Shown here one piece after another: positions 27,704 through 36,922 of a DNA stretch of 64,000 nucleotides; positions within the stretch are counted from its first letter, which is position 1; every line of letters starts with the position of its first letter. The notes under the pieces were generated by a model. It was not told the DNA's origin. It made no database searches and saw only the letters and a list, made by a program, of their open reading frames with translations. The stretch spans positions 2,370,136 through 2,434,135 of the forward strand of contig NZ_FNLF01000002.1 in the NCBI RefSeq assembly GCF_900103175.1, in the 5' to 3' direction. This stretch comes from Tsukamurella pulmonis. Lineage in GTDB: Bacteria; Actinomycetota; Actinomycetes; Mycobacteriales; Mycobacteriaceae. The position numbers were made by a program, and so were the translations under genes.

Positions 27704-29002
27704 ATGACACGCTCGGACGCCGCACCGCACCAGGACATCACCTCGATCGACGTTCCCACCCATTGGTACAACCTGGCCGCGGAGCTGGAGACGCCGATCC
27801 CGCCGCACCTGCACCCCGGCACCAAGGAGCCCGTGCAGCCCGAGGACCTGGCGCCGCTCTTCGCGTCCGGACTCATCGCGCAGGAGGCGTCCACCGAGGC
27901 GTACCACGAGATCCCCGAGCCGGTCCGCGAGATCCTCGCGATGTGGCGGCCGTCGCCGCTGATCCGTGCGCGCAAGTTCGAGGAGGCACTCGGTACCACC
28001 TGCCGGATCTACGTCAAGTACGAGGGCGTGAGCCCCGTCGGTTCTCACAAGACCAATTCGGCGGTGGCGCAGGCCTATTACAACTCCGTCGACGGGGTGC
28101 GGAAGCTGACCACCGAGACGGGGGCGGGCCAGTGGGGCAGCGCGCTCTCGTTCGCGGGCGCGCAGTTCGGCATCGATGTCGAGGTGTGGCAGGTGCGGGC
28201 CTCCTACGACTCCAAGCCCTATCGCGGTCATCTCATGCGCACCTACGGCGGCACCGTGCACCCCAGCCCGTCCGACCTCACCGAGGCGGGGCGCGCGATG
28301 CTGGCGAAGGACCCGAACACCACGGGCAGCCTCGGCATGGCGGTCTCCGAGGCGGTCGAGGTCGCGGCGCAGGACCCCGAGGCCCGCTACGCCCTCGGCA
28401 GCGTGCTCAACCACGTGGTGCTGCACCAGTCCGTGATCGGCCTCGAGGCCGTCGACCAGCTGAACCTCCACGAGAACGGGGCCGACGTCGTCTTCGGTTG
28501 CGCCGGTGGCGGATCCAACCTCGCCGGCCTCGCGTTCCCGTTCCTGCGGGAGAAGATCCACGGCCGTCAGGACCCGAGGATCGTCGCCGCCGAGCCCGCC
28601 GCGTGCCCGTCGATCACGAAGGGCGAGTACCGCTACGACCACGGCGACGTCGCGGGCCTCACGCCGCTGCTCAAGATGCACACGCTCGGCATGGATTTCG
28701 TGCCCGACCCGATCCACGCCGGCGGCCTGCGCTATCACGGGATGGCGCCGGCGCTGAGTCACACCGTGGAGCTGGGCCTGGTGGAGGGGATCGCGATCGA
28801 GCAGAACGACGCGTTCGCCGCCGGTGTGCTGTTCGCGCGCACCCAGGGGATCGTCCCGGCACCGGAGTCCACGCACGCCATCGCGGCCGCGGCCGACTAC
28901 GCCCGCGAGCACTCCGACGAGGTCCTGATCATCGGCCTCTCCGGCCACGGCCAGCTCGACCTGCCCGCCTACGCCGAGTACCTCTCGGGCGGCCTGGCCT
29001 GA
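27704..29002 (+). CDS. trpB2: Tryptophan synthase beta-like protein TrpB2
   Basis: 432 residues from ATG 27704. It is longer than TrpB1 and opens with the TrpB2-type THWYNLAAELETPIPPHLHP. The PLP lysine is in VGSHKTNSAVAQAYY, the catalytic Glu region reads TTETGAGQWGSALS, and the phosphate cup is FGCAGGGSNLAGL. TrpB2 enzymes make tryptophan from indole and serine without depending on a TrpA partner. No other trp gene is adjacent, so it may salvage indole or serve another pathway. It starts 67 bases after the KAS III gene with its own TAGTCT-like -10, so membership of that operon is uncertain. Confidence 0.93.
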   Translation: MTRSDAAPHQDITSIDVPTHWYNLAAELETPIPPHLHPGTKEPVQPEDLAPLFASGLIAQEASTEAYHEIPEPVREILAMWRPSPLIRARKFEEALGTTCRIYVKYEGVSPVGSHKTNSAVAQAYYNSVDGVRKLTTETGAGQWGSALSFAGAQFGIDVEVWQVRASYDSKPYRGHLMRTYGGTVHPSPSDLTEAGRAMLAKDPNTTGSLGMAVSEAVEVAAQDPEARYALGSVLNHVVLHQSVIGLEAVDQLNLHENGADVVFGCAGGGSNLAGLAFPFLREKIHGRQDPRIVAAEPAACPSITKGEYRYDHGDVAGLTPLLKMHTLGMDFVPDPIHAGGLRYHGMAPALSHTVELGLVEGIAIEQNDAFAAGVLFARTQGIVPAPESTHAIAAAADYAREHSDEVLIIGLSGHGQLDLPAYAEYLSGGLA

Positions 29003-29021
29003 GCACCGCGGGGTCCGGTGG

Positions 29022-29348
29022 TCAGGAGCCCATCGACCGGCGGATCTCCTCGAGCTTGGCCTTCGCCGCCTTGTCGCGGTCGGCGAAGGCGCGCTCGGCG
29101 TCCTGCCCGGCCGCGGTCCCGTGTGCCAGTTCCTCGGCGCCGAGCGCGGTGGTCGTGCGCCGCTCGATCTTGTCGCGGATGTGGTCGAAGGTGGGCACGC
29201 CCGCCGGCGTGTAGCCCGTGACGTCCTCGTACGACGGCGCCGTGCTCTCGGCCGGGGGCAGGTCGACGAGCTCCGCGTCGATCGGTTCCGTCGGGGGCGT
29301 CGTCGGCGCGCTGGTCGGGGGCTGCTGGTCGTCGCCGGGCTGCGTCAT
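29022..29348 (-). CDS. Small acidic hypothetical protein
   Basis: 108 residues from ATG 29348. The first 45 residues are Pro/Thr/Asp-rich and disordered-looking (PPTSAPTTPPTEPIDAELVD). The C-terminal half is helical and charged (TFDHIRDKIERRTTTALG, then DAERAFADRDKAAKAKLEEI). No signal peptide, membrane segment or cysteines are visible. It faces the trpB2 stop convergently and lies 51 bases from the GGDEF-EAL stop on the same strand. The gap holds a small GCACGA-N7-TCGTGC dyad. Its function is unknown; the sequence has the look of conserved mycolata proteins of this size. Confidence 0.75.
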   Translation of the reverse strand: MTQPGDDQQPPTSAPTTPPTEPIDAELVDLPPAESTAPSYEDVTGYTPAGVPTFDHIRDKIERRTTTALGAEELAHGTAAGQDAERAFADRDKAAKAKLEEIRRSMGS

Positions 29349-29399
29349 GCCTCCAGCGTAGCGCTGCGGCGCCGGGCACGACGGGAGCTCGTGCGCAGG

Positions 29400-31952
29400 T
29401 CAGCCCGCGTCGACGCGGTGTCTCGTCCAGTCGCGCAGTTCGTCGAACGGGATCGGGTACGACCACAGGTATCCCTGGGCGTAGTGGGCGCCGGCACCGG
29501 CCAGCGCGGCGGCCTCCGCCGGGCACTCGATGCCCTCGGCGATGACGTCGAGGTCGAGGGCGCGCGCCATCGCGACCGCCGCGTCGAGCATGGCTTCGAG
29601 CTGCGGATCGTCGTGTCCGGTCGAGGCGGTGACCACCGAGCGATCGATCTTCACCAGCGCGAGATCGAGGTCGCGCAGCTGCGCGAGGCTGGACCAGCCG
29701 GTGCCGAAGTCGTCGAGTGCGATCCGGGTGCCCAGTTCGATCAGCCGGTGGGTCGCCGCGAGGACGTGTCGCTCCGGCACCACCCGCTCGTTGATCTCCA
29801 GGATCAGGCGCGACGGGTCGAGACCCGAGCGCTCCACCGTGCTCTCGACCACGTGCGGCAGCTGCGGATCGGCGAGATCCTCCGAGGCGAGGTTGACCGA
29901 CACCCAGCCGAGGTCCGGGGAGCCCGCGAAGTCCGCGCAGGCGCGGCGCAGCACGAGCCGGGCGAGGTCGGGGAGCATCCCCAGGGCCTCGAGGTGCGGC
30001 AGGAAGTCGGCGGGCGTCAGTTCCTCGCCGTCCGGTCCGGCGATCCGGGTGAGCGCCTCCGCGCCCACCATCGCACCGGTGGCGAGGTCGAGCACGGGCT
30101 GGTAGCGCACCTCGATGTTCCCACCGTCGATCATCGAGCGGATGTGCCGGGCGAGCGCGACCCGCTGCTGCTGGGGCGCGCGCAGGCCCGCCGAATGCGC
30201 GACGGTGCGGTTACGGCCGTCGCGTTTGGCCTGGAGCAGCGCGAGATCGCCATCGATGAGCAACTGCGTGATCCCGTCGTCGGTGGCGCCGGACTCGACC
30301 AGCCCGATCGAACAGGTCACCGTGACGTGCAGGCCGTCGACCTCGACGCCCTCGGCGAGCGCTGCGCGCACCCGCTCGGCCCACTCCTCGGTGGGGTCGG
30401 ACGCGTCGACGTGGGGGCGCAGCACGACGAACTCGTCGCCGCCCAGGCGGGCGACGAGATCGGTGCGCAGGCTCGCCGCCTGCAACCGGCGGGAGACCAC
30501 CTGCAGGACCTGATCGCCGAGTTTGTGCCCGAGGGAGTCGTTGATCCGCTTGAAGGAGTCGAGGTCGATCCAGAGCACGGCGAGCACCGCACCGTCGGCG
30601 CGGCGCTGCTCGACGACGGCCGTGGCGCGTTCGATGAAGCCGGCGCGACCCAGGAGGCCGGTGAGGTCGTCGTGATCCGCGCGCCAGCGCAGTCGCCGGT
30701 TGAGCTCCCGGATCTCCGATTCCGCATGCCGTCGCGCGGTGATGTCGGTGTGGGTCCCGATGACCCGGGTCGGCGTTCCGTCCGGCCCCGTCTCCACCGC
30801 ACGGCCGCGATCGAGCACCCAGACCCATTCGCCGGAGCGCGTCCGCATGCGGTGCTCGGTGGAGAACTCGCGGGCGCGGCCGTCGGCGACCTCCCGGATC
30901 GACTGCCACGAGGTCGCGAGGTCGTCCGGGTGGACGCGGTGCATCCATTCGCCGACCGTGGAGCCGATGTCGTCGTGGCCGTAGCCCAGCATGGCCTTCC
31001 ACTGGTCGGAGTAGAACACGACGCCGGTGGTGAGGTCCCAGTCCCACATGCCGTCGCCGGCGCCGTCGATCGCGAACTGCCACCGTTCCTCGGCGCGCCG
31101 GAGCAGGGCCTGATCGCGGCGGGCGTCGGTGACGTCGCGCGAGATGCCGATCAGGCCGACGATCTCGCCGTCGGCGTTGCGGTAGGGCGCCTTGTTCGCC
31201 ACGAAGGTGCGCGGCTCCTGGTCCGGCCCCGCGACCATGATCTCCTCGACCTCCCGGCCGACGCCGCTGTCCATGATCGCGCGGTCCGTGGCCATGAGCT
31301 GGTCGGCCACGGCGGGGAAGACGAGAGTGTCGTCGGAGCCGATCGCGAGCGCCTCCGGAACGCCGGCGAGTTCGGCCACCGGCGTGTTGAAGTACAGGTA
31401 CCGGCCCAGCCGATCCTTGATGAAGATGTGGAACGGCGCCGTGTCCATCACGGCCTGGAGCAGACCCGACACCCGTTCGGACCGCACTGCCGACTCTTCG
31501 GCCCGGGCGCGGAGCCGGTACTGCGCCTCGCTCATCGCGCGCACGGAGGCCACCCGCTCGGAGATGTCGCGGGTCAGGCCGGCGATGTAACGACGACCGT
31601 CGATCACGTGGAAGTACAGATGCGCCTCGACGGGGAACGTGCTGCCGTCCTTGCGGCGGTGCATGGCTGGGATCACCAGCATCGTGCCTGCCATGGCGAG
31701 CTCCCAGTTGTGGCGGGCCTCGCCGACCGTGACCTGGACGATGTCGAGCGCGTTCATGCGGAGCAACTCGGCACGGGTGTAGCCGGTGCTCGTGCACGCG
31801 GCGTCGTTCACCATGACCAGCCGCCCGTCCTCGTCATGGACGAAGAACCCGTCCAGCGAGTGCTCGACGAAGGCTCGGCTCATCTCCCCGATCACCGGGG
31901 GAGCGTTCGGCGGTGCCGGAGGGTGCGGTGTCGCATCCGGGGTGGTACTCAT
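29400..31952 (-). CDS. PAS-PAS-PAS-GGDEF-EAL cyclic-di-GMP signalling protein
   Basis: 850 residues from ATG 31952, chosen for the ATGA overlap with the upstream gene. Three PAS domains lie at about 18-135, 160-280 and 285-410, with no membrane segment. The GGDEF domain follows, with an intact GGDEF at 504-508. The inhibitory RxxD site is absent (LRTD at that place). The EAL domain starts near 605 with EALTR at 632-636. It keeps NLAS, LEINERV, LDDFGTG, VKIDRSV, AEGIE and QGYLWSYP, so the phosphodiesterase should be active too. The protein is a cytosolic sensor that may both make and degrade c-di-GMP. It is coupled to an oxidoreductase and a permease. Confidence 0.94.
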   Translation of the reverse strand: MSTTPDATPHPPAPPNAPPVIGEMSRAFVEHSLDGFFVHDEDGRLVMVNDAACTSTGYTRAELLRMNALDIVQVTVGEARHNWELAMAGTMLVIPAMHRRKDGSTFPVEAHLYFHVIDGRRYIAGLTRDISERVASVRAMSEAQYRLRARAEESAVRSERVSGLLQAVMDTAPFHIFIKDRLGRYLYFNTPVAELAGVPEALAIGSDDTLVFPAVADQLMATDRAIMDSGVGREVEEIMVAGPDQEPRTFVANKAPYRNADGEIVGLIGISRDVTDARRDQALLRRAEERWQFAIDGAGDGMWDWDLTTGVVFYSDQWKAMLGYGHDDIGSTVGEWMHRVHPDDLATSWQSIREVADGRAREFSTEHRMRTRSGEWVWVLDRGRAVETGPDGTPTRVIGTHTDITARRHAESEIRELNRRLRWRADHDDLTGLLGRAGFIERATAVVEQRRADGAVLAVLWIDLDSFKRINDSLGHKLGDQVLQVVSRRLQAASLRTDLVARLGGDEFVVLRPHVDASDPTEEWAERVRAALAEGVEVDGLHVTVTCSIGLVESGATDDGITQLLIDGDLALLQAKRDGRNRTVAHSAGLRAPQQQRVALARHIRSMIDGGNIEVRYQPVLDLATGAMVGAEALTRIAGPDGEELTPADFLPHLEALGMLPDLARLVLRRACADFAGSPDLGWVSVNLASEDLADPQLPHVVESTVERSGLDPSRLILEINERVVPERHVLAATHRLIELGTRIALDDFGTGWSSLAQLRDLDLALVKIDRSVVTASTGHDDPQLEAMLDAAVAMARALDLDVIAEGIECPAEAAALAGAGAHYAQGYLWSYPIPFDELRDWTRHRVDAG

Positions 31953-32827
31953 CGTCTCGCCGGGGCCGCTCCGGCACGGATGCGGTCGATCACCCGCTGT
32001 ATGCGCAGTCCGTGCTGCACGTCGAGTGGGTGGTCCTCGCCGGTGGCGATCGCACCGAGGAACTCGTCGAGCAAAACCCGGAAGCACTCCGTCGACGGGG
32101 TGTCGCGGCGGTCGAGCAAGGCGAGGCCCTGCTGCGAGTGCGCGGACACCCGCATCACCGTCGGCACGACGGGGGTGCGCAGCGACAGTGAGACGGACGA
32201 TGCGGCGCCGTCGGCGTGGGTCAGCTGCGCCGCCCAGGTATCGCTGGGAGCGTCGTAGCGCGCCGCCTCGACGGTCGCGATGGGGCCCGCGGCCGCGTCG
32301 AGCAGATCCAGGATGTGCGGGCCCACGTCGAAGAGCGCGCCCTCCTCCTGCCGCCACGCGGACGCGGCGAACTTCCCGGCGAGCGCGGCACCGGAGAGCC
32401 ACTGCGCCTGCGCCGCGACCGGGCGCAGTTCGGCTGCGGCGGCGAGGAACTCCCGGGTCTCGGGGGCGAACCGTCGGGTGAAGGCGACGATCGACCGGAC
32501 GCCGGCCTCCGCGACGCTCTCCGCGAGCGCAACGGCGCCGTCGAGGTCGAGGGCGATCGGCTTGTCGAGGATCAGGTGCCGACCCGCCCGCGCGGCCTGC
32601 GCGGCGAGCGGAGCCTGCACGTTCGGCGGTACGGCGAAGGCCACGGCGTCGACGGCGCCGAACAGCGCGTCGGGGGTCTCGAAGGACCGGGGGAAGACCT
32701 CGGCCGCGGCCGCGGGATCGCGGGCCCACCCGCCCACGAAGTCGACGCCGGGATGGGCGGCGAGGGAGGGCGCGTGCGTCTCCCGTGCCCATGGCCCCGC
32801 GCCGACCAGACCGATACGCACACTCAC
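31949..32827 (-). CDS. Gfo/Idh/MocA family oxidoreductase
   Basis: 292 residues from GTG 32827 (GTGA overlap with the permease stop). The Rossmann start is RIGLVGAGPWARETHAPSLA at residues 4-23. The family EKP motif appears as DKPIALDLDGA near residue 94 (Asp replacing Glu). The substrate-domain motif EGALFDVGPHILDLLDAA keeps the G..D.G.H.hD pattern. Such enzymes oxidise or reduce sugars, inositols and related polyols with NAD(P). The length is short for the family (usually 330-390). Coupling to a permease suggests it acts on the transported compound or a derivative. Confidence 0.88.
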   Translation of the reverse strand: MSVRIGLVGAGPWARETHAPSLAAHPGVDFVGGWARDPAAAAEVFPRSFETPDALFGAVDAVAFAVPPNVQAPLAAQAARAGRHLILDKPIALDLDGAVALAESVAEAGVRSIVAFTRRFAPETREFLAAAAELRPVAAQAQWLSGAALAGKFAASAWRQEEGALFDVGPHILDLLDAAAGPIATVEAARYDAPSDTWAAQLTHADGAASSVSLSLRTPVVPTVMRVSAHSQQGLALLDRRDTPSTECFRVLLDEFLGAIATGEDHPLDVQHGLRIQRVIDRIRAGAAPARR

Positions 32828-34287
32828 CCGCCTGAGTCTGCCATGGAGCCCTCGCGACCGAGCACCGAGTGGCGGCGACCGTAGAGGAGGTAGATCGCAA
32901 CGCCCAGGGCGAACCAGATCAGGAAACGCAGCCACGTCGCCACCGCGAGATTGAGCATGAGGTAGACGCAGGCCAATCCGGACAGAACAGGGATCAGTGG
33001 CGAGAAGGGGACCCGGAACGGCCGGGCGAGGTCGGGCTTGGTCCGGCGCAGGATCGGCACGGCGAGCGACACCAGCAGGAAGGCGAACAGCGCGCCGATG
33101 CTGACCATCTCGGAGAGCGCCTCGATCGGGATGAAGCCGCCCATCAGGGCGCACACGATCACGACGATGACGGTGAGCCGCGTGGGCGTGCCGAACCGCG
33201 GCGAGACCTTCGCGACCGAGGGCGGGATCAGGCCGTCGCGCCCCATGGCGTAGCCGATCCGCCCCATCGTCACCAGTTCGACAAGGATCACCGAGGTCAG
33301 GCCGGCGACGGCGGCGATGGCGACGAGATCGCCCGCCCAGGATGCGCCGACCACGTCGAAGGCCTTCGACAGCGGTGCACTGGAATCGATGTCGGTGTAC
33401 TTGACCATGCCGGTGAGCACCACCGAGACGAGCACGTAGAGCAGCGTGCACGCGACGAGCGTGCCGATCAGTGCCCGAGGCATGTCGCGGCCGGGCCGGC
33501 GGGCCTCCTCACCGAGGTTGGCGACGGCCTCGAAGCCCGTGTAGGCGAAGAAGACCACGGCCGCGGCGGTGAGGATGCCCGCGACGCCGAAGTGCGACGG
33601 TGCGCCCCCGAGGATCGTCTCGATCAGCGGCCGGTCGAGTGCTTCTCCACCGGACTCCGCCGGCACGGACTCGGGGATGAACGGAACCAGGTTGGACCGC
33701 GTGATGAAGAAGGCACCCACGATGACGACGAAGACAGAGATCGCCACCTTGACCAGGACCAACATGTTGGTCACCCGGGCCGACTCCCTGATCCCGACGG
33801 TGGCGACGACGCCGAGCACGACGATGATCACGATCGCGCCGACGTTCACGGGCGCCTCCTCCGTGAACCACTGCGGAGGCAGGTGGAACAGATCCGCCAG
33901 GTACCCGGACCAACTGCGCGAGACGACGGCCGCGCCCAGCCCGAACTCCAGCAGCAGGTCCCAGCCGATGATCCATGCGAAGACCTCACCGATCGTGGCG
34001 TACGCGTAGGTGTACGCGCTGCCGGCTGTGGGCACCGCCGCCGCCAGTTCGGCGTAACAGAGCGCGGCGAACAGGCTGACCACGCCGGCGACGATGAACG
34101 AGATCGCGATGCCGGGACCGGCGTTCACCTTGGCCTGGACGCCGGTCAAGGTGAAGATGCCCGTCCCGATCACGATGCCGACACCGAAACCGATGAGGTC
34201 GAACAGGCGCAGGTCCCGTCGCAGTCCGCCGTCGGCGGCGCCGTCGGCCTTGATCCTGGCGAGAGGTTTCGTCCGCAGGAGGTCCAT
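32824..34287 (-). CDS. APC superfamily amino acid permease
   Basis: 487 residues from ATG 34287. Twelve or more hydrophobic helices; the first carries the APC substrate-backbone motif GFGVGIVIGTGIFTLTGVQA. FFAYTGFEAVANLGEEARRP is the conserved TM6-loop and marks the cationic amino acid transporter (CAT/YfnA-like) branch. The C-terminal helix pair ends in a short basic tail. Probable substrates are neutral or cationic amino acids. It is first gene of a three-gene coupled operon with the oxidoreductase and c-di-GMP protein. Confidence 0.93.
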   Translation of the reverse strand: MDLLRTKPLARIKADGAADGGLRRDLRLFDLIGFGVGIVIGTGIFTLTGVQAKVNAGPGIAISFIVAGVVSLFAALCYAELAAAVPTAGSAYTYAYATIGEVFAWIIGWDLLLEFGLGAAVVSRSWSGYLADLFHLPPQWFTEEAPVNVGAIVIIVVLGVVATVGIRESARVTNMLVLVKVAISVFVVIVGAFFITRSNLVPFIPESVPAESGGEALDRPLIETILGGAPSHFGVAGILTAAAVVFFAYTGFEAVANLGEEARRPGRDMPRALIGTLVACTLLYVLVSVVLTGMVKYTDIDSSAPLSKAFDVVGASWAGDLVAIAAVAGLTSVILVELVTMGRIGYAMGRDGLIPPSVAKVSPRFGTPTRLTVIVVIVCALMGGFIPIEALSEMVSIGALFAFLLVSLAVPILRRTKPDLARPFRVPFSPLIPVLSGLACVYLMLNLAVATWLRFLIWFALGVAIYLLYGRRHSVLGREGSMADSGG

Positions 34288-34352
34288 TCCGCGGGACGCT
34301 ACTCCGTCACTGATCCGTTCGCACCGCTATCGGATCGGCGGCGCGCCGCCCG

Positions 34353-35657
34353 TCACGCCGAGGCGAACGCGGCCTTCGCCTCGACGATGAACCGCTCGAC
34401 GTCCTCCTCGGTGTGGAGATCGAGGATCGGCGCGGGCTCCGAGAGCAGGCCGAACAGCGCGGCGCCCACGGCGTCGTCGGCGACCGCACCGGCGAAGAGC
34501 AGGCCGGCGGCGAAGGCGTAGTCCGGGTCGCCCAGGAACAGGCGGGTGACCTCCGCGGCCGCATGACCGCGTTCCTCCCAGTGCCGGTCGAACTGGTCCG
34601 TGATCCACTCGGCGGTGAAGGCTCCGCCGTCCGCGCCTCGGTGTTCGAGGGCCTTGGCCAGCGCCGCCACCTGGATCAACCCGGTCTGCGCGCCCTGCCC
34701 GGCGATCGGATCGAAGGCGATCGCGGAGTCGCCGAGGGCGAGGACCGGGCGGCCGCCGCGGGTGTGGCCGACGCCCTGGCGCACCGTCGGGGTCACGGCG
34801 CCGCGCAGCCACGAGTGCGGGTCCTGCTCGATCACGCGCAGCTTCTCGATGTCCGGCAGATCGTCGGGGAAGTAGTCCCGGTAGATGCTCACGACCACGT
34901 CGAGCGCGCTCTGCGCATCGGTCACCTCGCCCCACCGCTGGACCCAGTCCCCGTCGGGCTTGGCGAACCCGAGCACGCTCCACGACGGGCCCGCGTCCTT
35001 GTGCCAGTACGGGCCGATCCAGATCTCGCCGTGGTCGGTGTGCAGGTTGAACACGTTGTGCGCGCCGGCACCGTGCCCGCGGGCGGTGAAGACGTCCGCG
35101 CCGTGGCCGAGACCGGTGAAGGCGGCGGCCAGCAGGTGGCGCTGCGGGGAGCGGTAGACGGTGCGCGACTCGTCGACCGGGAACAGGCTCGACAGTCCGC
35201 CCTTGCCGGTCGAGACGATGGTGAGATCGTGCGCCGCCGCGATGGCGTCGAGATTCTCGGGCGTGACCGTTTCGACATGGAAGGCGCCACCGGCCTGCTC
35301 GAACAGGCGAATGCGGTCGTGGGCGCGCAGCCGCACGTCGATGCCCGCCGCGGTGTAGGTGAAGTCGGGGTCGAAGGCGAGCACCTGCTCCAGTGCGCCC
35401 GGCTCGCCCGTGTTCAGGCGGGTGTTCATGCCGGTGGAGAGCGGCGCGTCGGGGTAGAGCTCCTCGACGAGCGTGTGGTCGACGTCCCGCGAGTGCCCGA
35501 ACAGGACGGCGGTGCCGGTGGCGGGCACGGCGTCGCGCAGTTGCTCCGCGGTGCGGTCGCTGTAGAGGTCTACCGGGTGCCCGGCGCGGGCGAGGACGAG
35601 CGCGGCGGTGGCTCCCACCACTCCGGCGCCGATGATGGCGATGCGTGCCTGGGTCAT
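34353..35657 (-). CDS. StyA-like FAD-dependent (styrene/indole-type) monooxygenase
   Basis: 434 residues from ATG 35657; the frame stays open upstream but only as a shadow. It has the FAD motif IAIIGAGVVGATAALVLARA at residues 6-25, a DG-type segment LTIVSTGKGGLSSLF, and the second FAD motif ALGDSAIAFDPIAGQGAQTG. This is the StyA/IndA arrangement of single-domain external flavoprotein monooxygenases that receive reduced FAD from a StyB reductase. They epoxidise styrenes or indole and sulfoxidise thioethers. It lies 35 bases after the SfnC/DszC-like gene. No styB is present in this window, and the protein is too short to be a StyA2B fusion. Confidence 0.88.
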   Translation of the reverse strand: MTQARIAIIGAGVVGATAALVLARAGHPVDLYSDRTAEQLRDAVPATGTAVLFGHSRDVDHTLVEELYPDAPLSTGMNTRLNTGEPGALEQVLAFDPDFTYTAAGIDVRLRAHDRIRLFEQAGGAFHVETVTPENLDAIAAAHDLTIVSTGKGGLSSLFPVDESRTVYRSPQRHLLAAAFTGLGHGADVFTARGHGAGAHNVFNLHTDHGEIWIGPYWHKDAGPSWSVLGFAKPDGDWVQRWGEVTDAQSALDVVVSIYRDYFPDDLPDIEKLRVIEQDPHSWLRGAVTPTVRQGVGHTRGGRPVLALGDSAIAFDPIAGQGAQTGLIQVAALAKALEHRGADGGAFTAEWITDQFDRHWEERGHAAAEVTRLFLGDPDYAFAAGLLFAGAVADDAVGAALFGLLSEPAPILDLHTEEDVERFIVEAKAAFASA

Positions 35658-35692
35658 GGTCGTGCCTTTCGGTGGTCGGACTGTTCGGGTGT

Positions 35693-36922
35693 CTACTTCT
35701 GCGAAGGGGAGTCGGTGGTCGGGGTGCGGGCGCCCGCGTTCCAGGCGTAGGGCAGGTCGGCGCCGTTGAGCAGCAGATCGCCGATCGCCCGGGCCTTCTG
35801 GATGGCGGGGTTGTGCACGGCGAGGGTGCGGGCGTTGCGCCAGTGCCGGTCCAGCCGCAGGTCGGCGTCGACGATGGACGCGCCGCCGACCTCGAAGAGG
35901 TCGTTGGTGGCCTTGAGCACGGTGTCGATCACCGCCAGCTGGGCGTGCGCCGCGGCCAGCTCGGCCTCGGGCAGCAGGTCCTCGTGCACATGCCGGTCGG
36001 CGAGGGTGGCGTCGAGTACGTCCGCGACGGCGAGCACGGACTGCTTCGCCGACCACGCCGCGCTCGAGAGCCGGCCGATCACCTGCTGGACCAGCGGATC
36101 GTGGCGCTGCAGATCCGCGGCGGCGTGCGAGAAGGTGCGGGTGCGGGCCCGCACCCAGGCGACGGTGTCGTCGGTGGCGCGCTGCGCGATCCCCGCGAGG
36201 CCCGCGAGTTGCACCAGCTGCAGGTACGAGGTGGCGTACGTCGCGCCGGGCGCGCCGTAGCCGGGGCCGAGCAGCCGGTCCGCGGGGACGGTCACGTCGG
36301 TGAAGACGGTGGTGCCGCTGGCGGTGAGGCGCTGCCCGAAGCCGTTCCAGTCGTCCACCCGCTCGACGCCCTCGGCGGTCGCGTCGACGAGCACGCCGAC
36401 GCGCTCCCCGTCGAGGTCCGCCGCGACCACGATCTGGTCGGCGTACAGGGTGCCGGTCGAGTAGAACTTGGTGCCGTTGAGCCGGTAGCCCCCGTCGTCC
36501 TGCTTCGTCAGGGTGGTGGCGTACCCGCCGACGGACCCGGTGCCCGGCTCGGTGATCGCGTTGCCGACGACTGTGCCGTCCACCACCGCGCGGAGCCACT
36601 CGTCGCCGGCCGGGGTGTTCGCCAGGCGCTGGTCCTCGACGAAGTTGACGTGCACGCGCAGCGCCTGCGGGATGTTCGAGTCCGCGGCCGCCAGGTTGAT
36701 CACCTGCCGGAAGAGCTGGCGCAGGGTCACGCCGCCGCCACCGAGTTCGACCGGGACGCGCAGGGCCGTGAAGCCCGCGGCCCTGAGCTCGGCGATGGGC
36801 TCGTGTACGAGCTCACGGTCGCGTTCACGGGCGACGGCGCCCTCTGCGATCCGGGCGTAGACGGGACCGAGTCGCGCATCGAGCTCGGCGTCGGAGGTGG
36901 GCGTGGTGAGCGAGGTGGTCAT
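35693..36922 (-). CDS. SfnC/DszC-like flavin-dependent monooxygenase (acyl-CoA dehydrogenase fold)
   Basis: 409 residues from ATG 36922. It has the acyl-CoA dehydrogenase fold: helical N-domain with RVPVELGGGGVTLRQLFRQV, beta-domain ITEPGTGSVGGYATTLTKQD and GGYRLNGTKFYSTGTLYADQ, and a C-terminal helical bundle with LFEVGGASIVDADLRLDRHW. The catalytic Glu of dehydrogenases is not evident, and the sequence follows the DszC/SfnC/NcnH class that uses reduced FMN to oxygenate sulfides, sulfones or aromatics. It heads a two-gene operon with the StyA-like gene. The 101-base gap to the divergent secreted protein gene has no clear operator. Confidence 0.87.
   Translation of the reverse strand: MTTSLTTPTSDAELDARLGPVYARIAEGAVARERDRELVHEPIAELRAAGFTALRVPVELGGGGVTLRQLFRQVINLAAADSNIPQALRVHVNFVEDQRLANTPAGDEWLRAVVDGTVVGNAITEPGTGSVGGYATTLTKQDDGGYRLNGTKFYSTGTLYADQIVVAADLDGERVGVLVDATAEGVERVDDWNGFGQRLTASGTTVFTDVTVPADRLLGPGYGAPGATYATSYLQLVQLAGLAGIAQRATDDTVAWVRARTRTFSHAAADLQRHDPLVQQVIGRLSSAAWSAKQSVLAVADVLDATLADRHVHEDLLPEAELAAAHAQLAVIDTVLKATNDLFEVGGASIVDADLRLDRHWRNARTLAVHNPAIQKARAIGDLLLNGADLPYAWNAGARTPTTDSPSQK

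Noticed and set aside
27697-27712. Second CRP-type site at the trpB2 start (TGTGATCCATGACACG)
   Set aside because: Only the left half matches; the right half lacks TCACA and the sequence overlaps the start codon.
29400-32900. A single 1166-residue fusion including the GGDEF-EAL protein
   Set aside because: The first 316 codons are a shadow of the Gfo/Idh gene; the true start is ATG 31952 with an ATGA overlap.
34353-36599. A 748-residue StyA fusion protein
   Set aside because: The upstream part is out-of-frame reading of the SfnC/DszC-like gene. The real start is ATG 35657, where the FAD motif begins.
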